Below, piece after piece: positions 36,267 through 44,818 of a DNA stretch of 64,000 nucleotides. The translations under genes were made by a program, and so were the position numbers. Source of the stretch: Sphingopyxis sp. LC81 (lineage in GTDB: Bacteria; Pseudomonadota; Alphaproteobacteria; Sphingomonadales; Sphingomonadaceae); contig NZ_JNFD01000002.1 of NCBI RefSeq assembly GCF_000756375.1, positions 248,001-312,000 on the forward strand, read 5' to 3'. The notes below the pieces were generated by a model. It did not search any database and had not been told where the DNA came from. It was given only the letters and a program-made list of their open reading frames with translations. Each line of letters opens with the position of its first letter. Positions within the stretch are counted from its first letter, which is position 1.

Positions 36267-38246
36267 ATGCGGTTTTTACGTTCTTGCGCAATGCTGGTTG
36301 CGGCGATGCTGGTCGGGGTCACGGCGCCACCGGTGAGCCCGTCCGCCGCGCAAACCGCCCCCAAGCCGGTGACGGAGGCGCGCGGCGGGAGCGGACTGCT
36401 TCCCGCTCCCGCGATGGTGAAGAGCGACGTCGACGCGTGGCTCGACGGCTATATGCCCTATGCCCTGAAGCGCGGTGACGCGGCGGGCGCGGTCGTGGTG
36501 GTGGTCAAGGACGGCAAGGTGTTGACGCAGCGCGGCTTCGGCTATGCCGATGTCGGAACGCGTCGGCGCGTCGACCCCGAAACCACGCTTTTCCGGCAGG
36601 CGTCGGTGTCGAAACTGATCACCTGGACCGCGGTGATGCAGCTCGTCGAGCAGGGCAAGATCGACCTCGACCGCGACATCAACGCCTATCTCGATTTCAA
36701 AATTCCGGCCTTCGGCGGCAAGCCGGTCACGATGCGCAACCTGATGACGCACACCGGGGGCTTCGACGAAGTGCAGCGCGGGCTCAACAGCTATGACCCG
36801 AAGAAAATTCCGTCGCTCGGCGACGCGCTAAAGCGGCAGGTGCCGCACCGCATTTACGCGCCCGGAACGACGCCGGCCTATTCGAATTATGGCACCTCGC
36901 TGGCGGGCTATATCGTCGAACGCGTATCGGGGCTTTCCTATAATGATTATGTCGAGCGGCACATCTTTGCGCCCGCGGGCATGACGCGATCGACCTTCCG
37001 CCAGCCGCTTCCGGCGGCGCTGCGGCCGCTGCTCGCGAGCGGATATATGCTCGGCTCGGGCAAGCCCGGCCCGTTCGAGCTCAGCAGCCTCGCGCCGTCG
37101 GGCGCGATGACGGCGTCGGGTGCCGACATGGGGCGCTTCATGATCGCGCATCTCGCCGATGGCGGGGCGCTGCTGAAACCCGCGACCGCGGCGCAGATGC
37201 ACAATACGATCCTGCGCTTGATCCCGCCGCTCAACGGCATGGCGCTCGGCTTCTACGAACAGAATATCAACGGCCGCAAGGCGCTCTCGCACGCCGGCGA
37301 CAGCCTCAATTTCCACAGCCAGCTCTGGATCTTCCCCGAGGAAAATGTCGGCATCTATATGTCGATGAACGCGGCGGGCACGCAGAATGTGTCGGGGCCG
37401 ATCCGCGCCTATTTGTTCGAAGCCTTCGCCGACCGCTACTTTCCGTTCGAGCAGCGCGAAGGCCGCGTCGATGCGGCCACCGCGCGCGAGCATGCGCGGA
37501 TGATGGTCGGCACCTACAACAAGACGCGGCGGCTCGAATCGAGCTTCCTGAAGGCGATGGAACTCGCCGGGCAGACGAAGGTCTCGCTCGACAGCGACGG
37601 CGGCATCCGGCTGAATGCCGTGCCGGACATCGGCGGTCAGCCGCGCAAATGGGTGGAAATCGCGCCGTTCGTGTGGCGCGAGCAGGGGGGCAAGATGCTC
37701 CTCGCGGCCAAAGTGGAAAAGGGCCGCGTCGTGCGTTTCAGCGTCGATTCGGCGTCGCCCTATATCGCGTTCGACCGGGTGCCCTGGAATCTGTCGAGCG
37801 CCTGGCTCACGCCCGCGATGCTGGTCAGCCTCGGCGCGCTCCTGCTCACCGCGATTGCCTGGCCCGCCTCGGCACTGGCGCGTCGTCGCTATGGTGTAAA
37901 GGCCGACCTCGCGCCCGCCGCGCTCAAAAGCTACCGGCTGACGCGCGGCTTTGCGGCGCTGGCGGTCGCGGTGATGGTCGGATGGCTGTGGTTCGCGTCC
38001 AGTCTGCTCGCCGATTTCTCGTCGCTCAGCGGCGAACTCGACTGGGCGCTCGTCACACTCCAGATCGCAACGCCGGTCATTTTCCTCGGCCTGCTCGCGA
38101 GCGCGATCTGGAATATTCGGCATGTCTGGACGAGCAAGCGCGGCCGGTTCGCGAAATTCTGGAGTCTCGTGCTGCTGTTGAGCGTGGTGGTTCTGCTGTG
38201 GATCGGCGTCGGTTTCCATCTGATCGGCTTTGGTACCCGCTTCTGA
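36267..38246 (+). CDS. Membrane-anchored serine hydrolase, class C beta-lactamase-like fold
   Basis: This 659-aa exported hydrolase has a signal peptide (about 1-29) and a serine beta-lactamase/DD-peptidase domain. The nucleophile motif SVSK is at 113-116, YSN at 205-207 and HAGDS at about 340 stands for the KTG triad. The C-terminal quarter carries hydrophobic helices from about 510 on (LTPAMLVSLGALLLTAIAWPA, GFAALAVAVMVGWLWF, VTLQIATPVIFLGLLASAI, SLVLLLSVVVLLWIGVGF), so the catalytic part is held at the inner-membrane surface. Family members include D-aminopeptidases, esterases and peptide hydrolases; true antibiotic resistance is not implied. GGGGAGGG precedes ATG. Its paralogue at 47150-49135 closes the same gene run. 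Confidence 0.88.
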   Translation: MRFLRSCAMLVAAMLVGVTAPPVSPSAAQTAPKPVTEARGGSGLLPAPAMVKSDVDAWLDGYMPYALKRGDAAGAVVVVVKDGKVLTQRGFGYADVGTRRRVDPETTLFRQASVSKLITWTAVMQLVEQGKIDLDRDINAYLDFKIPAFGGKPVTMRNLMTHTGGFDEVQRGLNSYDPKKIPSLGDALKRQVPHRIYAPGTTPAYSNYGTSLAGYIVERVSGLSYNDYVERHIFAPAGMTRSTFRQPLPAALRPLLASGYMLGSGKPGPFELSSLAPSGAMTASGADMGRFMIAHLADGGALLKPATAAQMHNTILRLIPPLNGMALGFYEQNINGRKALSHAGDSLNFHSQLWIFPEENVGIYMSMNAAGTQNVSGPIRAYLFEAFADRYFPFEQREGRVDAATAREHARMMVGTYNKTRRLESSFLKAMELAGQTKVSLDSDGGIRLNAVPDIGGQPRKWVEIAPFVWREQGGKMLLAAKVEKGRVVRFSVDSASPYIAFDRVPWNLSSAWLTPAMLVSLGALLLTAIAWPASALARRRYGVKADLAPAALKSYRLTRGFAALAVAVMVGWLWFASSLLADFSSLSGELDWALVTLQIATPVIFLGLLASAIWNIRHVWTSKRGRFAKFWSLVLLLSVVVLLWIGVGFHLIGFGTRF

Positions 38247-38253
38247 TCGGGGA

Positions 38254-38280
38254 CTGGCGGGCCGCGCGCCGGCCCGCCAG
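38254..38280. terminator. Strong GC hairpin after serine hydrolase gene
   Basis: CTGGCGGGCCG (38254-38264) and CGGCCCGCCAG (38270-38280) form a perfect 11-bp stem with a 5-base loop, 7 bases after the stop codon. It is followed by CAAAAG rather than Ts. It may cause partial termination or processing between the hydrolase and the DgcN transcript. Confidence 0.5.
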
Positions 38281-38319
38281 CAAAAGAAACTTCTCCAATC
38301 GTATTGCAATTATCAAAAT

Positions 38320-38340
38320 TTGAAAATAATGTCTCAAACA
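38320..38340 (+). promoter_or_regulatory. AT-rich TTGAAAATA element upstream of dgcN
   Basis: TTGAAAATA (38320-38328) followed by ATGTCTCAAA resembles the TTGAAAATATTTCAA dyad at 36196-36210 and lies about 90 bp before the dgcN start. It suggests a separate, co-regulated promoter for the downstream genes. Confidence 0.35.
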
Positions 38341-38417
38341 GGTCAACAGGAGTAGATGCAGGATCAGCGCCGCGATGGCGCCCGATTCTGCCTCGCTTCG
38401 GATTTTTGGTGAAAGAC

Positions 38418-39464
38418 GTGAACATTCAAACTTCCCTCGATATCGCCGCCGGCGCATTGCAATTGCCCCAGCCCTATTTGCTGTTCCTCGGGGACACGAC
38501 GGTGCGCGGCTATGCGAAGACTGCCTTCGGTCTTCGCGACTGGGCGCCCGAGAAGTGTGTCGGTGAATATGCTTTGCCGGGTGCGACGGTCAGCGCGGGG
38601 CTGGAGCAGCTGACACCAGCCGAGGCGCAGGCACGAGGGGCGCGTTCGCTGCTCATCGGCGTCGCGAACAGCGGCGGCGTGATTCCCGAAAGCTGGATGC
38701 CCGCGCTCTTCGAGGCGCTCGACGCGGGACTCGATATCGTCAGCGGCATGCACATGCGGCTGGCCGATATGCCCGAACTCGCCGCGCGCGCGCAGCGCCT
38801 CGGTCGCCAGCTGATCGACGTGCGCCATCCGCCCAAGGGTCTGCCGGTCGGCACGGGGCGCAAGCGGAGCGGCAAGCGGCTGCTCACCGTCGGAACCGAC
38901 TGCGCGCTGGGCAAGAAATATACGGCGCTGGCCCTCGCGCGCGCTTTTGCCGAGCGCGGCGTCGACGCCGATTTTCGCGCGACGGGACAGACCGGCATCA
39001 TGATCGCCGGTGGCGGCGTGCCGATGGACGCGGTGGTCTCCGATTTCGAGGCCGGTGCGGCGGAGACAGTAAGCCCCGACGCGGCGGACGATCACTGGGA
39101 TGTCGTCGAAGGGCAGGGGTCGCTGTTTCACCCCGCCTATGCCGCGGTATCGCTGGGCTTGCTTCATGGAAGCCAGCCCGACGTGATTGTCGTGTGTCAC
39201 GAGCCGGGCCGCGAAGAGATACTGGGGTCGCCCGGCTATCTTTTGCCGAGCATCGAGGAAACGATCGATCTCAACTTGCGGCTCGGCGCGCGGACCAATC
39301 CGGCGATCCGCTGCGCCGGGCTCTCGTACAACACGTCGCACTTGGGCGAGGAAGAGGCCACCCTGCTGATGGCGGCCGAAAGCGAACGGCTCGGGCTCCC
39401 TGTCGCCGACCCGATCCGCGGCGGCGAAGCCTTCGCGCGTCTGGTGGACAGCTGCCTCGCATGA
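38418..39464 (+). CDS. dgcN: DUF1611/DgcN-type D-glutamate N-acetyltransferase
   Basis: This 348-aa cytoplasmic protein of the DUF1611 family shows the family start QPYLLFLGDTTVRGYAKTAFGLRDW, a P-loop-like block LLTVGTDCALGKKYTALALARAFAERG, and GQTGIMIAGGGVPMDAVVSDFEAGAAE, VVEGQGSLFHPAY and VVCHEPGR. DgcN proteins acetylate D-glutamate to N-acetyl-D-glutamate, the first step of a pathway whose second step is DgcA, an enolase-superfamily racemase; a DgcA-like gene lies at 44819-45829. The start is uncertain: GTG 38418 gives the usual length, and GTG 38409 is also possible. The stop overlaps the YkvI-like gene (ATGA). The family is firm; D-Glu as substrate rests on published homologues plus the nearby racemase. 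Confidence 0.87.
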   Translation: MNIQTSLDIAAGALQLPQPYLLFLGDTTVRGYAKTAFGLRDWAPEKCVGEYALPGATVSAGLEQLTPAEAQARGARSLLIGVANSGGVIPESWMPALFEALDAGLDIVSGMHMRLADMPELAARAQRLGRQLIDVRHPPKGLPVGTGRKRSGKRLLTVGTDCALGKKYTALALARAFAERGVDADFRATGQTGIMIAGGGVPMDAVVSDFEAGAAETVSPDAADDHWDVVEGQGSLFHPAYAAVSLGLLHGSQPDVIVVCHEPGREEILGSPGYLLPSIEETIDLNLRLGARTNPAIRCAGLSYNTSHLGEEEATLLMAAESERLGLPVADPIRGGEAFARLVDSCLA

Positions 39465-40630
39465 GCGCAGCGGCCACCCCGGCAGCCACGGCTGGATCCT
39501 CGTGGTTCCAGCGTTTCCTGTTGCCGGGTTTCGCCTTCAAGGCCGTCGTGATCGGCGGCGGTTACGCCACCGGCCGCGAGCTCGCGGAATTTTTCCTGCC
39601 GAGCGGGCCGTGGGGCGGGTTGGCCGCGATGGTGCTCGCGATGGTGCTCTGGAGCATCATCTGCGCCACGACCTTCGCGTTCGCGCGGGCGATCGGCGCG
39701 TTCGATTATCGCAGCTTTTTTGAAGGCCTGTTTGGCCGCGCGTGGATATTGTTCGAGATCGGCTACGTCCTCCTCGTGACGCTGGTCCTCGCGGTATTCG
39801 GCGCCGCGGCGGGCGAGATTGGTGCGTCGATATTCGGCTGGCCGCCGCTCGCGGGAACCGCCTTCCTCGCGGCATCGATCGCGCTGTTCGTGACCTTCGG
39901 CAATTCCTCGGTCGAGGGCTTGTTCAAATATGTCTCCTTTCTGCTTTACGGAGTCTACGCGCTGTTCATGGTGCTCGCGCTCGGCAGCTTCGGTGACGAG
40001 ATCGCATCGCGCTTTGCCATTCCGGCGCCGTCGGACGGCTGGATCCTCGGCGGGCTGACCTATACCGGATACAATGTCATCGGCGCGGTGGTAATCCTGC
40101 CGGTGATCCGCCATTTGACCAGCCAGCGCGACGCGGTGACCGCCGGTCTGATCGCGGGGCCGTTGGCGATGGTGCCCGCCATCCTCTTCTTTGTCGCGAT
40201 GATCGCCTTTTATCCGGGCATCATGGACGAGACGCTGCCGTCGGACTTCATGCTGCGGCAACTCGACATGCCGCTGTTTCACCTGCTGTTCCAGTTCATG
40301 ATCTTTGCGGCGCTGCTCGAAAGCGGGGCGGGGTCGGTGCATGCGATCAACGAGCGCGTTGATGCGGCGCGCCGGGCGCGAGGGGGCGCGCCGCTTGGCA
40401 AGCGCGCGCGCGCAGGGATCGCCGCGGCGCTGCTGATCGGCTGCATGTTCCTTGCCGACCGCTTCGGGCTCGTGGCGCTGATCGCCAGCGGCTACCGCGG
40501 GCTCTCCTGGGTGTTCCTTGCGGTCTATGTCCTGCCCTTGCTGACCATGGGGCTGTTCCGTCTGCTGCGCGGCCGTGCGGTCGTCGAGAACCAAGAACTT
40601 CAACCCGCCGTCGAGGGGAATGTCCAATGA
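39461..40630 (+). CDS. YkvI-like LeuT/APC-fold membrane transporter
   Basis: This 389-aa protein has about ten hydrophobic helices. Its N-terminal segment FAFKAVVIGGGYATGRELAEFFLPSGPWGG matches the YkvI family start (glycine-rich broken helix of the LeuT fold followed by ATGxEL.FF). Further blocks are ATTFAFARAIGAFDYRSFFEGLFG and LTYTGYNVIGAVVILPVIRHLTSQRDAV. Homologues are uncharacterised APC-superfamily carriers, thought to move amino acids or similar solutes. ATGA overlaps tie it to dgcN upstream and to the alpha/beta hydrolase downstream. D-glutamate or an N-acyl amino acid is a natural candidate, by context only. Confidence 0.85.
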   Translation: MSAAATPAATAGSSWFQRFLLPGFAFKAVVIGGGYATGRELAEFFLPSGPWGGLAAMVLAMVLWSIICATTFAFARAIGAFDYRSFFEGLFGRAWILFEIGYVLLVTLVLAVFGAAAGEIGASIFGWPPLAGTAFLAASIALFVTFGNSSVEGLFKYVSFLLYGVYALFMVLALGSFGDEIASRFAIPAPSDGWILGGLTYTGYNVIGAVVILPVIRHLTSQRDAVTAGLIAGPLAMVPAILFFVAMIAFYPGIMDETLPSDFMLRQLDMPLFHLLFQFMIFAALLESGAGSVHAINERVDAARRARGGAPLGKRARAGIAAALLIGCMFLADRFGLVALIASGYRGLSWVFLAVYVLPLLTMGLFRLLRGRAVVENQELQPAVEGNVQ

Positions 40631-41682
40631 CCAAGGTGACTGGCTGGGCGCGGGTCCGGCGCTGGGGGAAGCGTATGTTGCTGGGGCTGCTGCTGCTGTT
40701 GGTCCTGCTCGTCGTCGTGGGCGCCATCTATGAGGCGCTCGGCCGCAAGAATGCCGCGGCGAACCATCCTCCCCCCGGAAAGCTGGTCGATATCGGCGGC
40801 CGAAAGATGCACATCGATTGCCGCGGCACCGGATCGCCGACCGTGGTCTTCGAATCCGGCCTTGGTACAGGCGGGACGATCGACTGGACGCTGGTCCATG
40901 ACGAGATTGCCAGCTTCACGCGTACCTGTGCCTATGACCGCGCCGGGATCATGTGGAGCGACGCAAAGGACACGCCGCAGCGTGCATCCGCGGTCGCCGA
41001 CGATCTCCATGCGCTGTTGAAGGGCGCGGGGATCACCGGTCCGCTCGTGCTCGTCGGCCATTCGATCGGCGGACCCTACACGCGAACCTATGTCGGAAAA
41101 TATGGCGAGCAGGTCGCGGGGCTGGTGATGGTCGACGCGTCGCATCCCGACCAGGTCGCACGGCTCGGAAAGGCGGCGAAGGTCGACGCGCATCCCGGGC
41201 AGGCGGGGTGGATCATGCATACCGCTACCGCGCTGTCGTGGACGGGCATCGTACGCTTCGCGATGGCGAACGCCGGGCAGGGGAAATTGCCGAAGGACGC
41301 AGCGGCTCGGATGGCGGCCTATGCCAGCAAGTCGGTGCATGGCGCGACGTCCGAACTCGATGGCTTCGACCGGACGATGGACGATGCACGCGCGGTCAAA
41401 AGCTTCGGAAACCGGCCGGTGATCGTGCTGACCGCGATGGCGCCGCTCAAGCCCGAGGAGTTGAAGGGGCTGTCGTTGAAGGCGTCGGACGGCGCGCGCT
41501 TCAAACAGGAATGGAAGGCGCTCAACGCCGAACAGGCCGCGCTTTCGACGCGCGGCCGCCAACAGGTCGTGGGCGATGCCGGCCATTATATCCAGATCGA
41601 CCGGCCCGATGTGGTGATCGCCGCGGTCCGCGAGGTTGTGGACGAGGTGCGGGCCGACGCGCAGGCGGCCGCAAAGAAATGA
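40627..41682 (+). CDS. Alpha/beta hydrolase, membrane-anchored
   Basis: This 351-aa protein has one N-terminal membrane helix (about 17-38, MLLGLLLLLVLLVVVGAIYEAL), which anchors an alpha/beta-hydrolase domain on the periplasmic side. The nucleophile elbow is GHSIGG (Ser about 146), with the oxyanion region FESGLGTGG and TCAYDRAGIMWSD, and the catalytic His probably in GDAGHYIQIDRPDVV near the end. It overlaps the YkvI-like carrier gene by ATGA. It could be an esterase, amidase or proline-iminopeptidase-type enzyme; context suggests hydrolysis of peptide or acyl-amino-acid substrates, but no specific reaction can be read. Confidence 0.85.
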   Translation: MTKVTGWARVRRWGKRMLLGLLLLLVLLVVVGAIYEALGRKNAAANHPPPGKLVDIGGRKMHIDCRGTGSPTVVFESGLGTGGTIDWTLVHDEIASFTRTCAYDRAGIMWSDAKDTPQRASAVADDLHALLKGAGITGPLVLVGHSIGGPYTRTYVGKYGEQVAGLVMVDASHPDQVARLGKAAKVDAHPGQAGWIMHTATALSWTGIVRFAMANAGQGKLPKDAAARMAAYASKSVHGATSELDGFDRTMDDARAVKSFGNRPVIVLTAMAPLKPEELKGLSLKASDGARFKQEWKALNAEQAALSTRGRQQVVGDAGHYIQIDRPDVVIAAVREVVDEVRADAQAAAKK

Positions 41683-41724
41683 CAGCAAAAACCGTCAGTC
41701 CCCCGGCTGGCGACAGGGAGATGA

Positions 41725-43353
41725 ATGATGAAGCGTAAGATCCTCTTGGGTGCGATGTCGATGCTGCCGCTGCTGCTCGCCGCGAACACCCCGGCGCCCG
41801 AATATGACATTGTGATCCGCGGCGGGCGCGTGCTCGACGGCGCGGGCAGCCCGTGGGTCAGCGCCGATGTCGCGGTCAAGGACGGCCGCGTCGTGCGCAT
41901 CGGCCGCGTCGCGGGACGCGGCGCCAAAGAAATCGACGCCAAGGGCCGCTATGTCTCGCCCGGCTTCATCGACATGATGGACCAGTCGGGGCGCGTCCTC
42001 GTCAAGAACGGCGCGGCCGAGAACAAGCTCTTGATGGGCGTGACCACGGTCATCGCCGGCGAAGGCGGCCCCCCGGCCGAGGCGGCGGAGATCCCGGCGC
42101 ATTTCAGCCAGCTCGAAAAGCAGGGCATCTCGGTCAATTACGGCACCTATTATTCGGCGACGCAAGCGCGGATGAAAGTGATGGGCGATGGTGCCGGGTC
42201 GCCGACCCCCGCGCAGCTCGAGGCAATGGGCCGCGAGGTCAAGATCGCGATGGACAATGGCGCGTTCGGCATCACCAGCGCGCTGATCTATCCGCCGAGC
42301 AGCTTCCAGACCACGTCGGACCTCGTCACGTTGGCGAAGGTCGCCGCGCAGTGCGACGGTTTCTACGCCACCCACATGCGCGACGAGAGCGAAGGCCTCG
42401 TCAAGGCGATCGAGGAAGCGATCGAGATCGGCGAAAAGGGCGGGGTGAAGGTCGAGATCTTCCACCTCAAGGCCGCCTATGCCCCCGGCTGGGGCAAGCT
42501 GATGCCGCAGGCGGTGGCGACGATCAATGCGGCGCGCGCGCGCGGCGTCGACGTAGCGGCGGATCTCTACCCCTATACCGCGGGCGGCACGGGCCTTGAG
42601 ATCATCGCGCCGAGCTGGGTGTGGGCCGACGGCGTCCAGAAGGGGATCGAGCGGCTGCGCGATCCCAAGGTGCGCGAGCGGATGAAGAAGGAAGTTGCCG
42701 CGGGCTCGATGCCCGGCTGGTCGAACCTCGTCCACGCCTCGGGCGGCTTCGCCAATGTGCGGCTCGCCAATGGGTTCAGCGACAAATACCGGCCCTATCA
42801 CGGCAAGAGCCTCGCCGAGATCGGCAAGGCGCTGAACCGCGATCCGGCCGACGTGGCGTGGGACATCTTGCTCGAAGGTCTGCCGAACCGCTCGGTCGCG
42901 CTCTATTTCATGATGAGCGAGCAGGACATCGAAACCGCGATCAAGCAGCCGTGGGTCAGCATCGGCAGCGACGCCGCGGCGTCGGAAAAGGCGGGGGAGA
43001 TGGACGCGCTCGGTCTGCCGCACCCGCGCGCCTATGGCACCTTCCCGCGCATCATCGCCGAATATGTGAAGCGCCGTCCGATACTGTCGCTCGAGGATGC
43101 GGTGCGCAAGATGACCGGCTGGCCGGCGCAGCGCATGGGCCTCACCGACCGCGGGCTGATCCGCGACGGGATGCGCGCCGATATCGTCGTGTTCGATCTC
43201 GACAAGCTCGACGATGTCGCGAGCTGGGAAAAGCCCACCGCGTCGCCGACGGGGATCGAGACGGTGATCGTCAACGGCGTCGTCACGATCGCGAACGGCA
43301 AGCATACGGGCGCCAAGGCGGGCGCGGTGCTGCGGCATAGCTGCGGCGTCTGA
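41725..43353 (+). CDS. N-acyl-D-amino-acid deacylase (D-aminoacylase) family protein with altered metal site
   Basis: This 542-aa exported amidohydrolase has the signal KILLGAMSMLPLLLAA. The fold is that of D-aminoacylases, which release D-amino acids from N-acyl-D-amino acids. Family blocks YDIVIRGGRVLDGAGSPW, FYATHMRDESEGLVKAIEEAIEIGEKGG, VEIFHLKAA and WVSIGSDAAA keep the two His and the Asp ligands. The usual HxH after PGFID is absent (PGFIDMMDQSG), and the Cys of the canonical VVGNCG is Glu here (IAGEGG). So the metal site differs from the classical enzyme and substrate may differ too. It lies between the alpha/beta hydrolase and a serine hydrolase in the DgcN-DgcA run. GGGAG lies 6 bases before the start. 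Confidence 0.86.
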   Translation: MMKRKILLGAMSMLPLLLAANTPAPEYDIVIRGGRVLDGAGSPWVSADVAVKDGRVVRIGRVAGRGAKEIDAKGRYVSPGFIDMMDQSGRVLVKNGAAENKLLMGVTTVIAGEGGPPAEAAEIPAHFSQLEKQGISVNYGTYYSATQARMKVMGDGAGSPTPAQLEAMGREVKIAMDNGAFGITSALIYPPSSFQTTSDLVTLAKVAAQCDGFYATHMRDESEGLVKAIEEAIEIGEKGGVKVEIFHLKAAYAPGWGKLMPQAVATINAARARGVDVAADLYPYTAGGTGLEIIAPSWVWADGVQKGIERLRDPKVRERMKKEVAAGSMPGWSNLVHASGGFANVRLANGFSDKYRPYHGKSLAEIGKALNRDPADVAWDILLEGLPNRSVALYFMMSEQDIETAIKQPWVSIGSDAAASEKAGEMDALGLPHPRAYGTFPRIIAEYVKRRPILSLEDAVRKMTGWPAQRMGLTDRGLIRDGMRADIVVFDLDKLDDVASWEKPTASPTGIETVIVNGVVTIANGKHTGAKAGAVLRHSCGV

Positions 43354-43357
43354 GGAT

Positions 43358-44797
43358 ATGGTCCGGAAGTATTCGAGCCTTTGCCTCACCGGTCTTGTGC
43401 TTGCCGCTTCGGCGCCGGCCTTTGCCGCTGCTCCGGCAATTTCGAAGCCTGAAGATCTGGGCACCGCGGTGTCGGCGCAAATCGCGTGCGCCAGCATCTT
43501 CGTCGCGGAGCGCGCGGAGGCCGACGTGCTGCGCGACGACATCCACGCGTTCGCGCCGTTCATGACGGCGGTGACGCTGGCGGTCGACCGAAAGGCGCGG
43601 ACCGTCACCGCATCGGCGCCCGGCGCCGCGACGCGCACCGCGCTATACCGCCCGGTCGCCGGCTGCACGCTGCTGACCGGCGACGTTTCGGCCGCCACGC
43701 TCGATGCACAGGCGGCGAAGCTCAAGCCCACGCGGGGCAACGCCGCGAAGCCATGGCCGGTCGGCGATGCGCCGGTGGCGAAGCTTCAGGCCGCCGCCGA
43801 GGCAAAGCTCGACCGCGCCGCGCTCGACAAGGCGGTGAGCGCGGCCTTCGACGAACAGAATAAGGGCGGCTATCCCGACACGCGCGCGATCGTCGTCGTG
43901 CAGGGCGGGGCAATCGTCGCCGAACGCTATGCGCCGGGGTTCGACCAAAACACCGAACTACTCGGCTGGTCGGCATCGAAAAGCATCATGGGAACGCTGG
44001 TCGGCCTGCTCGTCGATGACGGCGTCCTCAAGCTCGACGAACCCGCGACCGTTCCCGAGTGGCAAGGCGCGGGCGATCCGCGCGCGAAGATCACGCTGCG
44101 CCAGCTGCTCACCATGTCGAGCGGCCTGACCTTCAGCGAAAGCTACGTCCCCGGCAATGACTCGATCAAGATGCTGTTCGAGGCGGGCGACATGGGCGCG
44201 ATGGCGGCGGCAAAGCCGCTGAAGGACGCGCCCGGCACGAACTGGAGCTATTCGTCGGGCACGACCAACATATTGTCGCGCATCGTGTTCGATGCGACCG
44301 GCGGCACGCTCGAGGGCATGACGCGCTTTGCGCAGAAACGGCTGTTCGAGCCCACGGGCATGACCAGAGCACTGATCGAACCCGACGAAGCGGGGGTGCA
44401 GGTCGGCAGCTCCTACGCCTACGCCACCGCACGCGACTGGGCGCGCTATGGCCTGCTGCATCTCAACAAGGGCCGGGTGGGCGGCAAGCAATTGCTTTCG
44501 AAGCAATGGCTCGATTTTGCGGTCACGCCGACCAAGGCTGCACCACGCCCCGTCTATGGCGCGCAGCTCTGGCTGAACCATGCCGAAGCCGACGGCGAAC
44601 GCCGCAAGCTCTACCCGGGCCTGCCGGAAGATACCGTCATGGCGCGCGGGCACAGCTTCCAGATCGTGGCGGCGATCCCGTCGCAGGATGCGGTGATCGT
44701 CCGCCTCGGCTGGACGCCCGAGGGGCATACATTCGACTGGAACAAATATCTCTCGCAGATCGCAGCGGCGCTCGCGCCGGCGGCCCCTGCGCCCTGA
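43358..44797 (+). CDS. Exported serine hydrolase, class C beta-lactamase-like, soluble
   Basis: This 479-aa protein has a signal peptide ending PAFAAA. An N-terminal region of about 150 residues has no known domain (two Cys, at about 44 and 103, could pair). The serine beta-lactamase-fold domain then has nucleophile SASK at 205-208, the second motif region WSYSSG and a KTG-like ARGHSFQ near the end. ITLRQLLTMSSGLTF and SSYAYATARDWARYGLLHLNKG are typical of 6-aminohexanoate-dimer-hydrolase/EstB-like members. Unlike the two paralogues at 36267 and 47150 it has no C-terminal membrane helices. It starts 4 bases after the deacylase stop. The probable role is cleavage of D-peptides or amides in the periplasm. 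Confidence 0.88.
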   Translation: MVRKYSSLCLTGLVLAASAPAFAAAPAISKPEDLGTAVSAQIACASIFVAERAEADVLRDDIHAFAPFMTAVTLAVDRKARTVTASAPGAATRTALYRPVAGCTLLTGDVSAATLDAQAAKLKPTRGNAAKPWPVGDAPVAKLQAAAEAKLDRAALDKAVSAAFDEQNKGGYPDTRAIVVVQGGAIVAERYAPGFDQNTELLGWSASKSIMGTLVGLLVDDGVLKLDEPATVPEWQGAGDPRAKITLRQLLTMSSGLTFSESYVPGNDSIKMLFEAGDMGAMAAAKPLKDAPGTNWSYSSGTTNILSRIVFDATGGTLEGMTRFAQKRLFEPTGMTRALIEPDEAGVQVGSSYAYATARDWARYGLLHLNKGRVGGKQLLSKQWLDFAVTPTKAAPRPVYGAQLWLNHAEADGERRKLYPGLPEDTVMARGHSFQIVAAIPSQDAVIVRLGWTPEGHTFDWNKYLSQIAAALAPAAPAP

Positions 44798-44818
44798 ACC
44801 GACCGAAGGACAAATTCG

